From: Saccharothrix sp. S26
GTDB lineage: Bacteria; Actinomycetota; Actinomycetes; Mycobacteriales; Pseudonocardiaceae
Direction of reading: 5' to 3'
DNA: 64,000 nucleotides
Assembly (NCBI RefSeq): GCF_021390395.1
Contig: NZ_JAJUWT010000008.1
Coordinates: forward strand, 1-64,000
Shown here: piece by piece, positions 1 to 8,318 of the stretch
How the letters are laid out: every line of letters begins with the position of its first letter
How positions within the stretch are numbered: the stretch's first letter is position 1
Made by a program: the position numbers and the translations under genes
Notes under the pieces: generated by a model
What the model was told of the DNA's origin: nothing
The model's input: only the letters and a program-made list of their open reading frames with translations
The model's database searches: none

Positions 1-76
1 AACCCGGTAGTTAAGCCTTCCAGCGCCGATGGTACTGCACTCGTGAGGGTGTGGGAGAGTAGGACGCCGCCGAACA
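1..76 (+). rRNA. rrf: 5S ribosomal RNA, 3' part (5' end outside window)
   Basis: The first ~76 bases read as the 3' two thirds of an actinobacterial 5S rRNA, with the conserved blocks GGTAGTTAAGCCTTCCAGC near the start and GGGTGTGGGAGAGTAGGAC before the CCGCCGAAC end. The 5' part, and presumably 23S and 16S, lie upstream of the window. A strong terminator follows at once, so this is the end of an rRNA operon. The exact 3' end is accurate to a few bases only. Confidence 0.95.
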
Positions 77-83
77 TATTTTC

Positions 84-127
84 GCCTTCAGGGGCACTCG
101 ACATGTCGGGTGCCCCTGAAGGCTTTT
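84..127 (+). terminator. Intrinsic terminator of the rRNA operon
   Basis: A near-perfect 40-base palindrome (84-123), with arms starting GCCTTCAGGGGCAC and ending GTGCCCCTGAAGGC, is followed directly by TTTT. It starts ~8 bases after the 5S rRNA, the normal place for the rRNA operon terminator. Confidence 0.93.
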
Positions 128-185
128 CGCGTTCTGCCCTGGGTCGACGCGGTGCGCCCAAGCATCCGCGACTAAGTTCTCGTCC

Positions 186-1754
186 ATGCACCACGAGCCC
201 ACCGACCCCCGAACGCAACGCCGCTCCGGCGGGAACGCCGCCGCCCAGGCCGACCTGGCCACGACTCCGTTCCGGATCGACCGGGACCGGGTGGCCAGTT
301 CGCCGTTCTTCGCCCGGCTCGGCGGCGTCACGCAGGTCGTCAGCTCGACCGGCTCGGGCCTGCTGGTGCACAACCGCCTCACGCACAGCCTGAAGGTCGC
401 GCAGGCCGCCCGCGCCATCGCCGAGCGCCTGAACGCCCGTCCGGACCTCGCCAACCTGCTGGACAAGCTCGGCGGCTGCGACCCGGACGTGGTGGAGGCC
501 GCCTCGTTGGCGCACGACCTGGGGCACCCGCCGTTCGGCCACCTCGGCGAGGAGGTGCTCGACCGCCTGGCACGGCACCGGTTCGGGTTGTCGGACGGGT
601 TCGAGGGCAATGCCCAGTCGTTCCGCATCGTCACGACGACCGACGTGCGCGGCCCGGCGGCGGTCGGGCTCGACCTGACGGTGGCGGTGCGCGCGGCGAT
701 GCTGAAGTACCCGTGGACGCGCCTGTCCTACCCGCGGCCGCACCCGCGTGACCTGCCCGCGCCGCCGCGGGGCGCGGCCGAGCCGACCGACGCGCCGGGC
801 ACGGGTTCCAGCAAGTTCTCCGCCTACGTCACCGAGCTGGAGGACGTGGAGCAGTCCCGCGCGTGCTACGCGGGCCGGGTGGAGCCGTGGCAGCAGACGG
901 TCGAGGCGTCGGTGATGGACACCGCCGACGACATCGCCTACGCCATCCACGACCTGGAGGACTTCTACCGGGTGGGGGTGTTGCAGCACGCCGCCGTCTC
1001 GACCGAGCTGAACACGTGGCTGGACCACGCGCTGGAGCTGGCCGGCCTGAGCGCCGCCGACCTCGACGCCCAGCAACGCCGACCGGGCCGTTCGCTGGAG
1101 GCGCTGCGCCGACGGTTGCACGCCAAGGACTCGTGGGCGGTGGACGACGGCGCGTTCGCGCAGGCGGTGGCGAAGGTGCGCGCCGAGCTGGTGGACGGGC
1201 TGCTCGCGGTGCCGTTCGACGGTTCGGTGGAGGCCGAGCAGGCCGTCGCCGGGTTCTCCGCCCGGTGGACGCGTCGGCTGGTGGACGCGGTCGGCGTGAT
1301 CGAGGAGCCGACGACCCGGTCGGGGCACGTGGTGCTGGCCGTGCCGCAGTGGCACGAGGTGCAGGTGCTGAAGTTCGTGCACCGCCGGTTCGTGCTGTTG
1401 CGCCCTGACCTCGCGCTGCACCAGCGTGGTCAGGCACGGCTGCTGACCGCGCTGGTCGAGGCGTTGGAGCAGTGGGTCACCGACCGGCACGAGGCGAACC
1501 GGCTGCCGCGGCGGCTGCACGACCTGGTGGAGCTGGCGGGTGAGGAGTACGCGGCGCTGGCCCGGACCGATCCGTCCGCGCTGGTCGGGGCCACCGGGGA
1601 GACGCCGTCGGGGCCGGACGCGGTGCGTGCGCTGGCTCGTGGCCGCGCGGTGGTGGACTTCGTCGCCTCGCTCACCGACAACCAGGCGGCGGCGTTGCTC
1701 GACGCCCTGTCCGGCCGGACCGGTCAGCTGTGGACAGATGCTTTTGTACTGTGA
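186..1754 (+). CDS. dgt: Deoxyguanosinetriphosphate triphosphohydrolase (dGTPase), HD superfamily
   Basis: 522 aa cytoplasmic enzyme expected to hydrolyse dGTP (possibly other dNTPs) to the deoxynucleoside and tripolyphosphate. The HD-domain metal ligands are visible: the His of RLTHSLKVAQ (~residue 66) and the HD of SLAHDLGHPPFGHLGEE (~residues 108-120), followed by the substrate-pocket segment SVMDTADDIAYAIHDLEDFY (~250). Length fits actinobacterial long-form dGTPases. I take the ATG at 186: no Shine-Dalgarno sequence precedes it, but a TAAGTT hexamer (173-178) lies exactly 7 bases upstream, the layout of a leaderless transcript. It stands alone between the rRNA terminator and a secreted protease. 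Family assignment is firm; which dNTPs are preferred is not visible. Confidence 0.93.
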   Translation: MHHEPTDPRTQRRSGGNAAAQADLATTPFRIDRDRVASSPFFARLGGVTQVVSSTGSGLLVHNRLTHSLKVAQAARAIAERLNARPDLANLLDKLGGCDPDVVEAASLAHDLGHPPFGHLGEEVLDRLARHRFGLSDGFEGNAQSFRIVTTTDVRGPAAVGLDLTVAVRAAMLKYPWTRLSYPRPHPRDLPAPPRGAAEPTDAPGTGSSKFSAYVTELEDVEQSRACYAGRVEPWQQTVEASVMDTADDIAYAIHDLEDFYRVGVLQHAAVSTELNTWLDHALELAGLSAADLDAQQRRPGRSLEALRRRLHAKDSWAVDDGAFAQAVAKVRAELVDGLLAVPFDGSVEAEQAVAGFSARWTRRLVDAVGVIEEPTTRSGHVVLAVPQWHEVQVLKFVHRRFVLLRPDLALHQRGQARLLTALVEALEQWVTDRHEANRLPRRLHDLVELAGEEYAALARTDPSALVGATGETPSGPDAVRALARGRAVVDFVASLTDNQAAALLDALSGRTGQLWTDAFVL

Positions 1755-1898
1755 AATGTGATGGATTCACCGTCTGAGAAGTAGGCCGAACGGTGGCAGA
1801 CGGTACTTGTCCATGCGCAATACGTTGACCCCTCGGTCGGAGACATCCGACCGCAGGCCGCGTGCGTCGGGGGCACGCACGATCTGGGGGAGACGCCT

Positions 1899-4691
1899 GT
1901 GCGCTCACCGAAACGCCGTTCGCGAAGAAGCACCTTGATCGCGGCGGGCGCCGCCGTGCTGGTGACCTTGGGCGTGGTGTCACCCGCGTCCGCGGACCCG
2001 ACCAAGGCGTCCAAGGGTGTCGCGGACACCACCGCCGCGCAGATCGCGGCGCTCCAGGAGATCAAGAGGTCCCTCACCGCCGCCGAGTCCAAGGTGGACA
2101 GCGCGCTCGTGGTGGAGCAGCGCAGGCGCGCGAACGCCACCACGTTCGCCAAGCTGCCCGCCGTCGAGACCGGCGTGAAGGTCCACAGCGGAGACACCGT
2201 CGTGGTGGACATCCGCGCGTTCGAGGTCACCGACGCCCTGGTCGCCGCGGTGAAGGCCGCGGGCGGCGGGATCCGCTCGGTGTCCACCGAGGGCCGGACG
2301 GTCCGCGCCCAGCTGCCGCTCGGCGCGCTGACCGGGCTGTCGGCCCGCGGCGACGTGCGCCGCGTCGAGGCCGCGGTCGAGTACAAGACGTCCAACCAGC
2401 AGGACCGCGGCAAGGTCGACCGGACGTCCTCCAAGGAGGACAAGGCCCGCCGGATCGAGGCCCGCACCCGCGACGCCCTGGTCGCGCCGCAGGCGGCCCG
2501 CACCGGCGAGGGCGACCGGGCGCACGCCGCCGACACCGCCCGCAACGACTTCCGCGTCACGGGCACCGGCGTGAAGCTGTGCGCGCTGTCCGACGGCGTC
2601 GACTCGCTGGCCACCTCGCAGGCCGCCGGCGAACTGCCCGCCGGCGTCGAGGTCCTGGCCGGTCAGGAGGGTGACGGCAACGAGGGCACCGCGATGCTGG
2701 AGATCCTCCACGACATCGCGCCGAACGCGAGCCTCGGCTTCGCCACCGCGATCAACGGCGACGCGAGCTTCGCCGACAACATCCGCGCCCTGCGCTTCCA
2801 GCTGGGCTGCGACGTGATCGTGGACGACATCCTCTACTTCAACGAGTCGCCGTTCCAGGACGGCGTGATCGCGCGGGCCGTGGACGCGGTCACCGCCGAC
2901 GGCGCGCTGTTCTTCTCCTCCGCGGGCAACGAGGGCAACGTCGCCGACGGCACGTCGGGCCACTGGGAGGGCCAGTTCGTCGACTCCGGCGTCGGCGTCG
3001 GCAAGTTCGCGGGCACCGCGCACGACTTCAACCCCTCCCTGGACGCCAAGCAGGTGTTCAACCCGCTGTCGGACAGCTCGGGCAACGTGCCCGTGACGCT
3101 GTTCTGGTCCGACCCGCTGGCCTCGTCGTTCAACGACTACGACCTGTACCTGGCCAACGCGCAGGGCAACGTGGTGGCGTTCAGCCAGGGCGTGCAGGAC
3201 GGCACCCAGGACCCGTACGAGCGGCTGACCACGCCGAGCAGCGCGTTCGGCCTGCGGCTGGCCGTGGTCAAGTTCCGCGGTGACGACAAGTACCTGGCGC
3301 TGACCGCGCTCGGCGGTCGCTTCAAGGACTCCTCCGACGGGCTCAAGAAGTACGCCACGCCCGGCGTGACGCGCGGCCACTCCGCGGCCAAGGGCGCGAT
3401 CAGCGTCGCGGCGGCCCCGGCGAACAACCCGCTGCCGTTCGACCTGGAGCCGGGTGACCCGGCCAACCCGCGCGGCCCGTACCCGAACGCGTTCGACGGC
3501 ACGCAGAAGCCGGAGCGGTTCACCTCCGACGGCCCGCGCCGGGTGTTCTTCGCGCCCGACGGCACCCCGAGCGAGGAGGTCCGGCAGAAGCCCGACCTGA
3601 CCGCGGCGGACGGCGTGCAGACCAGCGTGGCGGGCTTCAACCCGTTCTTCGGCACGTCGGCGTCCGCGCCGAACGCCGCCGCCATCGCGGGCTTGGTGCT
3701 GTCCGGCAACCCCGGCCTGTCGCCCGCCGAGGTGCGGCAGGCGCTGACCGCCACCGCGATCGACATCGCCGAGGCGGGCGTCGACAACCGGACCGGTGCG
3801 GGCGTCGTGCGCGCCGACCTGGTGCTGGCCTACACCGGCGCGTCGCCGCAGCCGCTGGCGAAGGCGGCGAAGCCGTCCGTGGTCAACGACGCCGACGGCA
3901 GCCAGTACCTCAAGCCGGGCACCACGGCCACGGTCACCGTGCCGGTGGTCAACACCGGTGACGGCACGGCCGCGTCGACCAGCCTCGTGCTCACCACGCC
4001 CACCGCGGGCGTGACGATCGCGCCCCGGTCGAAGTACTACGGCAACGTCGAGGTCGGCCAGACGGTCACCAACACGTTCAAGGTGAGCGTGCCCGCGTCA
4101 ATGACCGTCGGCTCGGCCATCCGCCTGGACGCCAAGGTGACGTTCTCCGGCTCCACCTCGCCGACCACGAGCGCGTTCACGCTCAACGTCGGCGAGCCGT
4201 CGCGTGACGCGAAGACGTTCGCCTACAGCGGCCCGGTCGTGGCCATCCCGGACAACGACGCCACCGGCGCGACGATCTCGATCCCGGTCAGCGGCATCGG
4301 CCGCGGCTCCAAGGTCGTGTTCTCGATCGACGGCGACACGTGCAGCACGGCCACGGGCGCGACCACCGTCGGCATCGACCACTCGTTCGTCGGCGACCTG
4401 GTCGGCACGCTGACCTCGCCGTCCGGCGCGACCGCGACGGTGTTCCAGCGCAACGGCTCGACCGGCAACAACCTGTGCCAGGTCGTGTTCGACGACACCG
4501 CCGCGCAGCCGTTCTCCTCGGTGACCAGCAACCTCGCGCCGTACACCGGCACGTGGCGGCCCACCACCCCGCTGGGCACGCTGCTCGCCGAGCCGGTGGA
4601 CGGCACGTGGACGTTCAAGGTCGTGGACGCGGTCGCGTCCGACAAGGGCTCGATCCGGGCGGTCTCGTTGAAGATCAACGGTTACGTCTGA
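1899..4691 (+). CDS. Secreted S8 (subtilisin-like) serine protease with C-terminal P-domain
   Basis: 930 aa. The GTG start follows GGGGGAGA at good spacing. A signal peptide (RRSRRSTLIAAGAAVLVTLG, cleavage near ASA-DP) indicates export, and a ~200-residue N-terminal segment probably acts as propeptide. The subtilase core has Asp232 (LSDGVD), His271 (EILHDIAPNA), the oxyanion Asn344 (SSAGNEG) and Ser587 (FGTSASAP). The His sits in a non-classical context instead of the usual HGT. A CARDB-like beta segment (~650-770) is followed by a proprotein-convertase P-domain (~790-930, ending EPVDGTWTFKVVD). P-domains in bacterial proteases usually stabilise the enzyme or bind substrate. Monocistronic: own terminator downstream and a convergent gene beyond it. 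The substrate cannot be read from sequence. Confidence 0.92.
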   Translation: MRSPKRRSRRSTLIAAGAAVLVTLGVVSPASADPTKASKGVADTTAAQIAALQEIKRSLTAAESKVDSALVVEQRRRANATTFAKLPAVETGVKVHSGDTVVVDIRAFEVTDALVAAVKAAGGGIRSVSTEGRTVRAQLPLGALTGLSARGDVRRVEAAVEYKTSNQQDRGKVDRTSSKEDKARRIEARTRDALVAPQAARTGEGDRAHAADTARNDFRVTGTGVKLCALSDGVDSLATSQAAGELPAGVEVLAGQEGDGNEGTAMLEILHDIAPNASLGFATAINGDASFADNIRALRFQLGCDVIVDDILYFNESPFQDGVIARAVDAVTADGALFFSSAGNEGNVADGTSGHWEGQFVDSGVGVGKFAGTAHDFNPSLDAKQVFNPLSDSSGNVPVTLFWSDPLASSFNDYDLYLANAQGNVVAFSQGVQDGTQDPYERLTTPSSAFGLRLAVVKFRGDDKYLALTALGGRFKDSSDGLKKYATPGVTRGHSAAKGAISVAAAPANNPLPFDLEPGDPANPRGPYPNAFDGTQKPERFTSDGPRRVFFAPDGTPSEEVRQKPDLTAADGVQTSVAGFNPFFGTSASAPNAAAIAGLVLSGNPGLSPAEVRQALTATAIDIAEAGVDNRTGAGVVRADLVLAYTGASPQPLAKAAKPSVVNDADGSQYLKPGTTATVTVPVVNTGDGTAASTSLVLTTPTAGVTIAPRSKYYGNVEVGQTVTNTFKVSVPASMTVGSAIRLDAKVTFSGSTSPTTSAFTLNVGEPSRDAKTFAYSGPVVAIPDNDATGATISIPVSGIGRGSKVVFSIDGDTCSTATGATTVGIDHSFVGDLVGTLTSPSGATATVFQRNGSTGNNLCQVVFDDTAAQPFSSVTSNLAPYTGTWRPTTPLGTLLAEPVDGTWTFKVVDAVASDKGSIRAVSLKINGYV

Positions 4692-4707
4692 TCGTGACGA
4701 TCATGTG

Positions 4708-4744
4708 ACGAGGGCCCCGGGAGACGCGCTCCCGGGGCCCTCGT
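4708..4744. terminator. Bidirectional terminator between convergent genes
   Basis: Perfect 16-bp stem (ACGAGGGCCCCGGGAG against its complement at 4729-4744) with a 5-base loop, lying between the protease stop and the stop of the convergent XRE gene. Without a clear U-tract, as is common in high-GC actinomycetes. Confidence 0.85.
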
Positions 4745-4754
4745 TCGTAACGTG

Positions 4755-5732
4755 TTACTTCGGCCACTCCCAGCGGATGCCGAACACACCGGGCCCGAAA
4801 CCGAGCGCCACGGCGTGCACGCCACCCGCCGCGTCCAGGGCCAGGTTGCGCCGCCGTGACGGGGTGTCGTCACCGGCGGGCACGCTGAACTGCTGGCAGC
4901 GCGCGGGCAGGTTCGACTGGTCGAACCGGACCTCGATCACGTACTCGCGCACCGGCAGTCGGAACTTGCGGGTGAAGGAGTTGTTGCCCGCCGGGTAGTG
5001 GCCCTCGGCGAACAGCAGCTCGTACTCCATGATGATGGTCTCGCCCCTGCTCAGGGGCCGGTCGAACATCATCTCGGCGGCCATGATGTTGGCCTCGGTG
5101 TCCTCGACCACGCGGCCGAGGTGGCAGTTGCGCAGGTTCACCACCTGCGGCAGCACGTTGGCCTGCTCGGTCTCGAACACCAGCGCCCACCGGTCGGGGC
5201 CGTCCTGCTCGGCGCGCAGGATCTGGCGCACCCACACCGAGCGCTGGCCGCCGTCCGCGGCGATCTCGATCCGGTCGTGCTGGCTGATCCGGCCCAGCTT
5301 GACGTCCGAGGACGTGTCGACCTTGGTGAGCAGGTTCGCGACCCGCTCGCGGCGCGCCCACAGCGCGTCGATCGGCATCATCGTCGTCGGCCGGGACCGC
5401 CTGCCGCGCGGGCGCGGCGGTCCGAGCAGCGCGGACAGGCCCGCCTGCGGCACGCCGAGCACGGTCTCCAGGTGGCGCAGCGCCTCCAGCGACTCGGGTC
5501 GCTCGGGTCGGCGTCGGCCGGACTGCCAGTAGCTCAGCGTGGCGACGCTGATGGTGACCCCGCGCAGCGCGAGCCGGTGCTGGATGCGGTCGAGGCTCAG
5601 CCTGCTCGCTTTGATCGCGGCTCTCAGCGCCTCGGGGAAGGGTCCCGTGGTGAGAAGCTGCGCAAGACTGCCGTGGCCCGTCGAGTCGAGTTCGTCGACG
5701 GACAGGTTGGGTCGACCGGCAGCGTTGGTCAT
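4755..5732 (-). CDS. XRE-family HTH transcriptional regulator with large C-terminal domain
   Basis: 325 aa. Residues ~35-100 form a Cro/C1-type helix-turn-helix: ALRAAIKASRLSLDRIQHRL, then VTISVATLSYWQSGRRRPER as the recognition region. The C-terminal ~200 residues are beta-rich (GRISQHDRIEIAADGGQRSV onward) and form a domain I recognise only as recurring behind XRE HTHs in actinomycetes; it may sense a ligand. The ATG at 5732 is preceded by GGGGAG. It is convergent with the protease and divergent from the gene at 6022. A candidate promoter lies at 5838-5867. Target genes are unknown; autoregulation in the 5733-6021 interval is plausible but unproven. Confidence 0.8.
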   Translation of the reverse strand: MTNAAGRPNLSVDELDSTGHGSLAQLLTTGPFPEALRAAIKASRLSLDRIQHRLALRGVTISVATLSYWQSGRRRPERPESLEALRHLETVLGVPQAGLSALLGPPRPRGRRSRPTTMMPIDALWARRERVANLLTKVDTSSDVKLGRISQHDRIEIAADGGQRSVWVRQILRAEQDGPDRWALVFETEQANVLPQVVNLRNCHLGRVVEDTEANIMAAEMMFDRPLSRGETIIMEYELLFAEGHYPAGNNSFTRKFRLPVREYVIEVRFDQSNLPARCQQFSVPAGDDTPSRRRNLALDAAGGVHAVALGFGPGVFGIRWEWPK

Positions 5733-5837
5733 TGTGACTCCCCGCTGTCATGAGATCACGCCCCAGTGACCCTACCCGCCAACGCAGGGCGTTGGTGCCT
5801 TCCAGGTGGAGTCATTGATTGGGCCATACGGGTCAAG

Positions 5838-5867
5838 AGTCCACTGGGGTGGGCATCGTTCTGTCAA
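5838..5867 (-). promoter_or_regulatory. Candidate sigma-70-type promoter of the XRE gene
   Basis: On the minus strand, TTGACA (5867-5862), an 18-base spacer, then TGGACT (5843-5838), ~100 bases upstream of the XRE start. The -35 is consensus, the -10 is weak. The rest of the 5733-6021 interval shows nothing else I can support. Confidence 0.3.
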
Positions 5868-6021
5868 GTGGTGAACATCCGTGCTCCCCCTTTTGTAAAC
5901 CCGTCGGTAACATTGTGCAACGGTAGCTTCGGTGTCGTGTGGCCGGCCCCTTCGGTCCGGGGTGCGCCCCGGCGGTCCCGGCGTTGGCGGTCGTTGATCC
6001 GTTGGGCCTACTGTGTGCCCG

Positions 6022-6597
6022 GTGACCGCCGCCCAGGACCTCGTGCCCCTGCCGGAGGACCCTCTGACGGAGGTCGCCGCCGCCGTGCTCGGCGTCGGCC
6101 ACCACGTCGTGCTGGACCTGCTGGACGTCGTGCGCCACCAGGGCGGTCCGCCCGTCGACGTGGTCCGCGCGGGTGACGACCTGCTGCCCCGGCTGGCCCA
6201 CGAGAACGCGCTCGACGAGGCGCTGCGGCTGGCCCGGCGGGCGCTGCGGCCGGGCGGGCTGTTCGTCGCCGCCGTGCCCGAGCTGGACAAGCTCGGCAGG
6301 CTGCGGCCCACCGCGCCGCCGCCGAAGGTGTCCGGGCGCGGCCAGGAGCGGCAGGTGACCGTGCAGCTGTGGGACTGGGCGGCCGACGGCGAGTCCTACG
6401 CGCTCGAAGTCGTGCGGCTGGTGCGTGGCGCGGACACGTGGGAGGTGGCCAACACCGTGTCGACCCGGCACCGCGTGCTGTCGCCCGAGCAGATCGCCGC
6501 CTCGCTGGCCGACGCCGGGTTCGGCGCGGTGCAGCGGCTCTCGCCCGCCGAGTGCGGGCACCCGCTGCCGGTCTGGGTCGCGGTCGCGCCGGCGTGA
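6022..6597 (+). CDS. Methyltransferase-like protein lacking the SAM-binding half
   Basis: 191 aa from GTG 6022 (194 from GTG 6013). The middle part, EALRLARRALRPGGLFVAAV (~residues 68-87), resembles the strand-4/5 region of class I methyltransferases, and the C-terminal RVLSPEQIAASLADAGFGAV matches their usual end. The N-terminal glycine-rich SAM motif (DxGxGxG) is missing; a stop at 5995 shows the frame does not extend upstream. So this is either a divergent or inactive methyltransferase-like protein or a truncated gene. I prefer GTG 6022 because TACTGT (6009-6014) lies 7 bases before it, as in a leaderless transcript. It runs ahead of the acVLRF1 gene with a 19-base gap, so the two are probably co-transcribed. 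Confidence 0.6.
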   Translation: MTAAQDLVPLPEDPLTEVAAAVLGVGHHVVLDLLDVVRHQGGPPVDVVRAGDDLLPRLAHENALDEALRLARRALRPGGLFVAAVPELDKLGRLRPTAPPPKVSGRGQERQVTVQLWDWAADGESYALEVVRLVRGADTWEVANTVSTRHRVLSPEQIAASLADAGFGAVQRLSPAECGHPLPVWVAVAPA

Positions 6598-6616
6598 ACG
6601 CCCTGGTCGAGCCGGC

Positions 6617-7297
6617 ATGAGCAGGGTGCGCCCGGTGTCCGGGGGCGGCCGGGCGGTCGAGGTGGCGCCCGAGCGCCTGGACGGGTGGTTCGCGCGGTTC
6701 GGCCGGCGTCACGGCGGAGTGGTGTCGACGGCGGTGACGCCGGACCGCTGCCTGGTCACGGCGGTGGACGGGGCCACGGCCGAGGTGTCCGCCGCGTTCG
6801 GCGGGTTCGTCCCCGCGGGCCAGCACGCGGGCTTGGTGCTCGACGCGGTGCTGGCGAACGCGACGGCGTCGCGCCGGATCGGGCTGCTGCTGGTGCGGCT
6901 CGGCGGGCACAGCATCGGGGTGGCGCAGGACGGCGTGGTGCTCGTGTCGACCACGGACAGCCGTCAGGTGCACGGGCGCAACAAGGCGGGCGGGTGGTCG
7001 CAGCAGCGGTTCGCGCGGCGGCGCGAGGGGCAGGTGCGGGTCGCGCTCCAGGCGGCGGCGGACGACGCGGCGCGGGTGCTGGCGCCGCGGGTGGGGGAGC
7101 TGGACGCGGTCGTGCTCGGTGGTGACCGTCAGGCGTTGGACGCGCTGCGGGGTGACCGTCGGCTGGGCGAGGTGTTCGCGTTGGCGTCACCGCGCGTGTT
7201 GGACGTGCCGGAACCTCGCCGGGCGGTGCTGGACGAGGCCGCGGCGCGGGCGCGGGCGGTGGAGATCGTGGTCCGCGAAACTCCCCCGAACTCGTGA
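6617..7297 (+). CDS. acVLRF1-family peptidyl-tRNA hydrolase (Vms1/eRF1-like)
   Basis: 226 aa. The block HGRNKAGGWSQQRFARRREG (~residues 116-135) is the hallmark of the VLRF1 clade of eRF1-like release factors, in which a Gln in the GGWSQQR loop acts like the GGQ of eRF1. Family members are proposed to cleave nascent chains from tRNA on stalled large subunits, as Vms1/ANKZF1 does in eukaryotic ribosome quality control. The preceding RIGLLLVRLGGHSIGVAQDG is the core beta strand. ATG at 6617 was chosen because upstream codons in frame overlap the preceding gene and encode no family sequence. Follows the methyltransferase-like gene in the same direction. The role in this organism is inferred from family. 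Confidence 0.85.
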   Translation: MSRVRPVSGGGRAVEVAPERLDGWFARFGRRHGGVVSTAVTPDRCLVTAVDGATAEVSAAFGGFVPAGQHAGLVLDAVLANATASRRIGLLLVRLGGHSIGVAQDGVVLVSTTDSRQVHGRNKAGGWSQQRFARRREGQVRVALQAAADDAARVLAPRVGELDAVVLGGDRQALDALRGDRRLGEVFALASPRVLDVPEPRRAVLDEAAARARAVEIVVRETPPNS

Positions 7298-7378
7298 CAA
7301 CCCCCGGCGACCCCGACCGCATTGATAAGGGTGAGGGGACGCCGACCAGCGGCGGCCTCACGAACCCGAGGAGCAGTC

Positions 7379-7798
7379 TTGCTGCGCAAACGACTCGTGC
7401 TGGCGGTCGGGGCCGTCGTGCTCGGCGGCATCGCCGTGGCCGGTACCGCGCTGGCGTCCGGAGGCGGGGACGAGGGGCCCGTGTCGACGACGGTCAGGCC
7501 ACCCGCCACCTCGGTCACCACGTCGCCGCCCGCGCCGACGTCCGTCGAGACCTCGCCGCGACCGACCTCCATCGAGACGTCGCCGCGGCCCACGCCGATC
7601 GAGACCTCGCCGCGACCGACGGTCAGCGAGCCGGTCGGCACCACGCCCGGCCCGCGACCGACCACGACCACCCCGCGGCCCGAGCCGACGCCCCGGCCGA
7701 CGACGTCCCAGCCGCCGGCGACCACGACGACGGTGACCACGTCGCCGGGCGCGTCGTTCCCGGCGGAGACGCCGTCGCCGACCTCCACGAGGCGCTGA
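7379..7798 (+). CDS. Small exported Thr/Pro-rich protein of unknown function
   Basis: 139 aa from TTG 7379, chosen because GAGGAG (7368-7373) precedes it and a signal or anchor segment, RKRLVLAVGAVVLGGIAVAG, begins at once. The rest (from ~residue 28) is an extended Thr/Pro/Ser tail with the short repeat (I/V)ETSPRPT occurring four times, typical of cell-wall-spanning linkers. No domain is recognised. It ends 4 bases before the start of the SigE-type sigma gene; the similar Thr/Pro tail of the protein downstream of sigma suggests that all three genes form one envelope-related operon. Confidence 0.75.
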   Translation: MLRKRLVLAVGAVVLGGIAVAGTALASGGGDEGPVSTTVRPPATSVTTSPPAPTSVETSPRPTSIETSPRPTPIETSPRPTVSEPVGTTPGPRPTTTTPRPEPTPRPTTSQPPATTTTVTTSPGASFPAETPSPTSTRR

Positions 7799-7802
7799 CG
7801 GC

Positions 7803-8318
7803 GTGAGCTGGGACGCGGAGTTCAGCCACTACTTCGACCGGTGCGCCGACTCGATGCGCTTCACCGCGTTCTTGTTGTGCGGCAACCACCACGAGGCCGA
7901 AGACGTGGTGCAGTCCGCGTTCCTCAAGTTCTACCTGGCGGGGCCGAAGCTGGCGCAGCGCGAAGGGGTGCCCGCCTACCTCCGGCAGATCGTGGTGCGC
8001 ACGTTCCTGGCGGAGCGCCGCCGGGTGCGGTGGAAACGCGAGAAGCTCACCGACACGCTGCCGGACCTGCCGGAGGCGGGGGTGTTGAGCGAGGACCGGC
8101 TGGTGGTGTGGCAGGCGTTGGACGCCGTGCCCGCCAAGCAGCGTGCGACGCTCGTGCTGCGGTACTGGCACGACCTGGGGGTGGAGGAGACCGCCGCGGC
8201 CCTCGGTTGCTCGGTCGGCACGGTGAAGAGCAACACCAACCGCGGCCTCAAGGCGTTGAGGCAGCGGCTGGGACCGGAGTTCGGCGCGTTGTGGCAGGAG
8301 GTGTCGCGCGGTGCTTGA
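7803..8318 (+). CDS. SigE-family (ECF-like) RNA polymerase sigma factor
   Basis: 171 aa. Region 2 covers ~residues 10-75 (DSMRFTAFLLCGNHHEAEDV, QSAFLKFYL) and region 4 ~105-160 (RATLVLRYWHDLGVEETAAA then LGCSVGTVKSNTNRGLKALR). This is the short SigE family found in many copies in actinomycetes; it directs a small set of promoters, often envelope stress genes. GTG 7803 lies 4 bases after the preceding stop, and its own stop overlaps the next start by 8 bases, so translation is probably coupled to the membrane protein downstream, the usual position of an anti-sigma partner. Confidence 0.9.
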   Translation: MSWDAEFSHYFDRCADSMRFTAFLLCGNHHEAEDVVQSAFLKFYLAGPKLAQREGVPAYLRQIVVRTFLAERRRVRWKREKLTDTLPDLPEAGVLSEDRLVVWQALDAVPAKQRATLVLRYWHDLGVEETAAALGCSVGTVKSNTNRGLKALRQRLGPEFGALWQEVSRGA

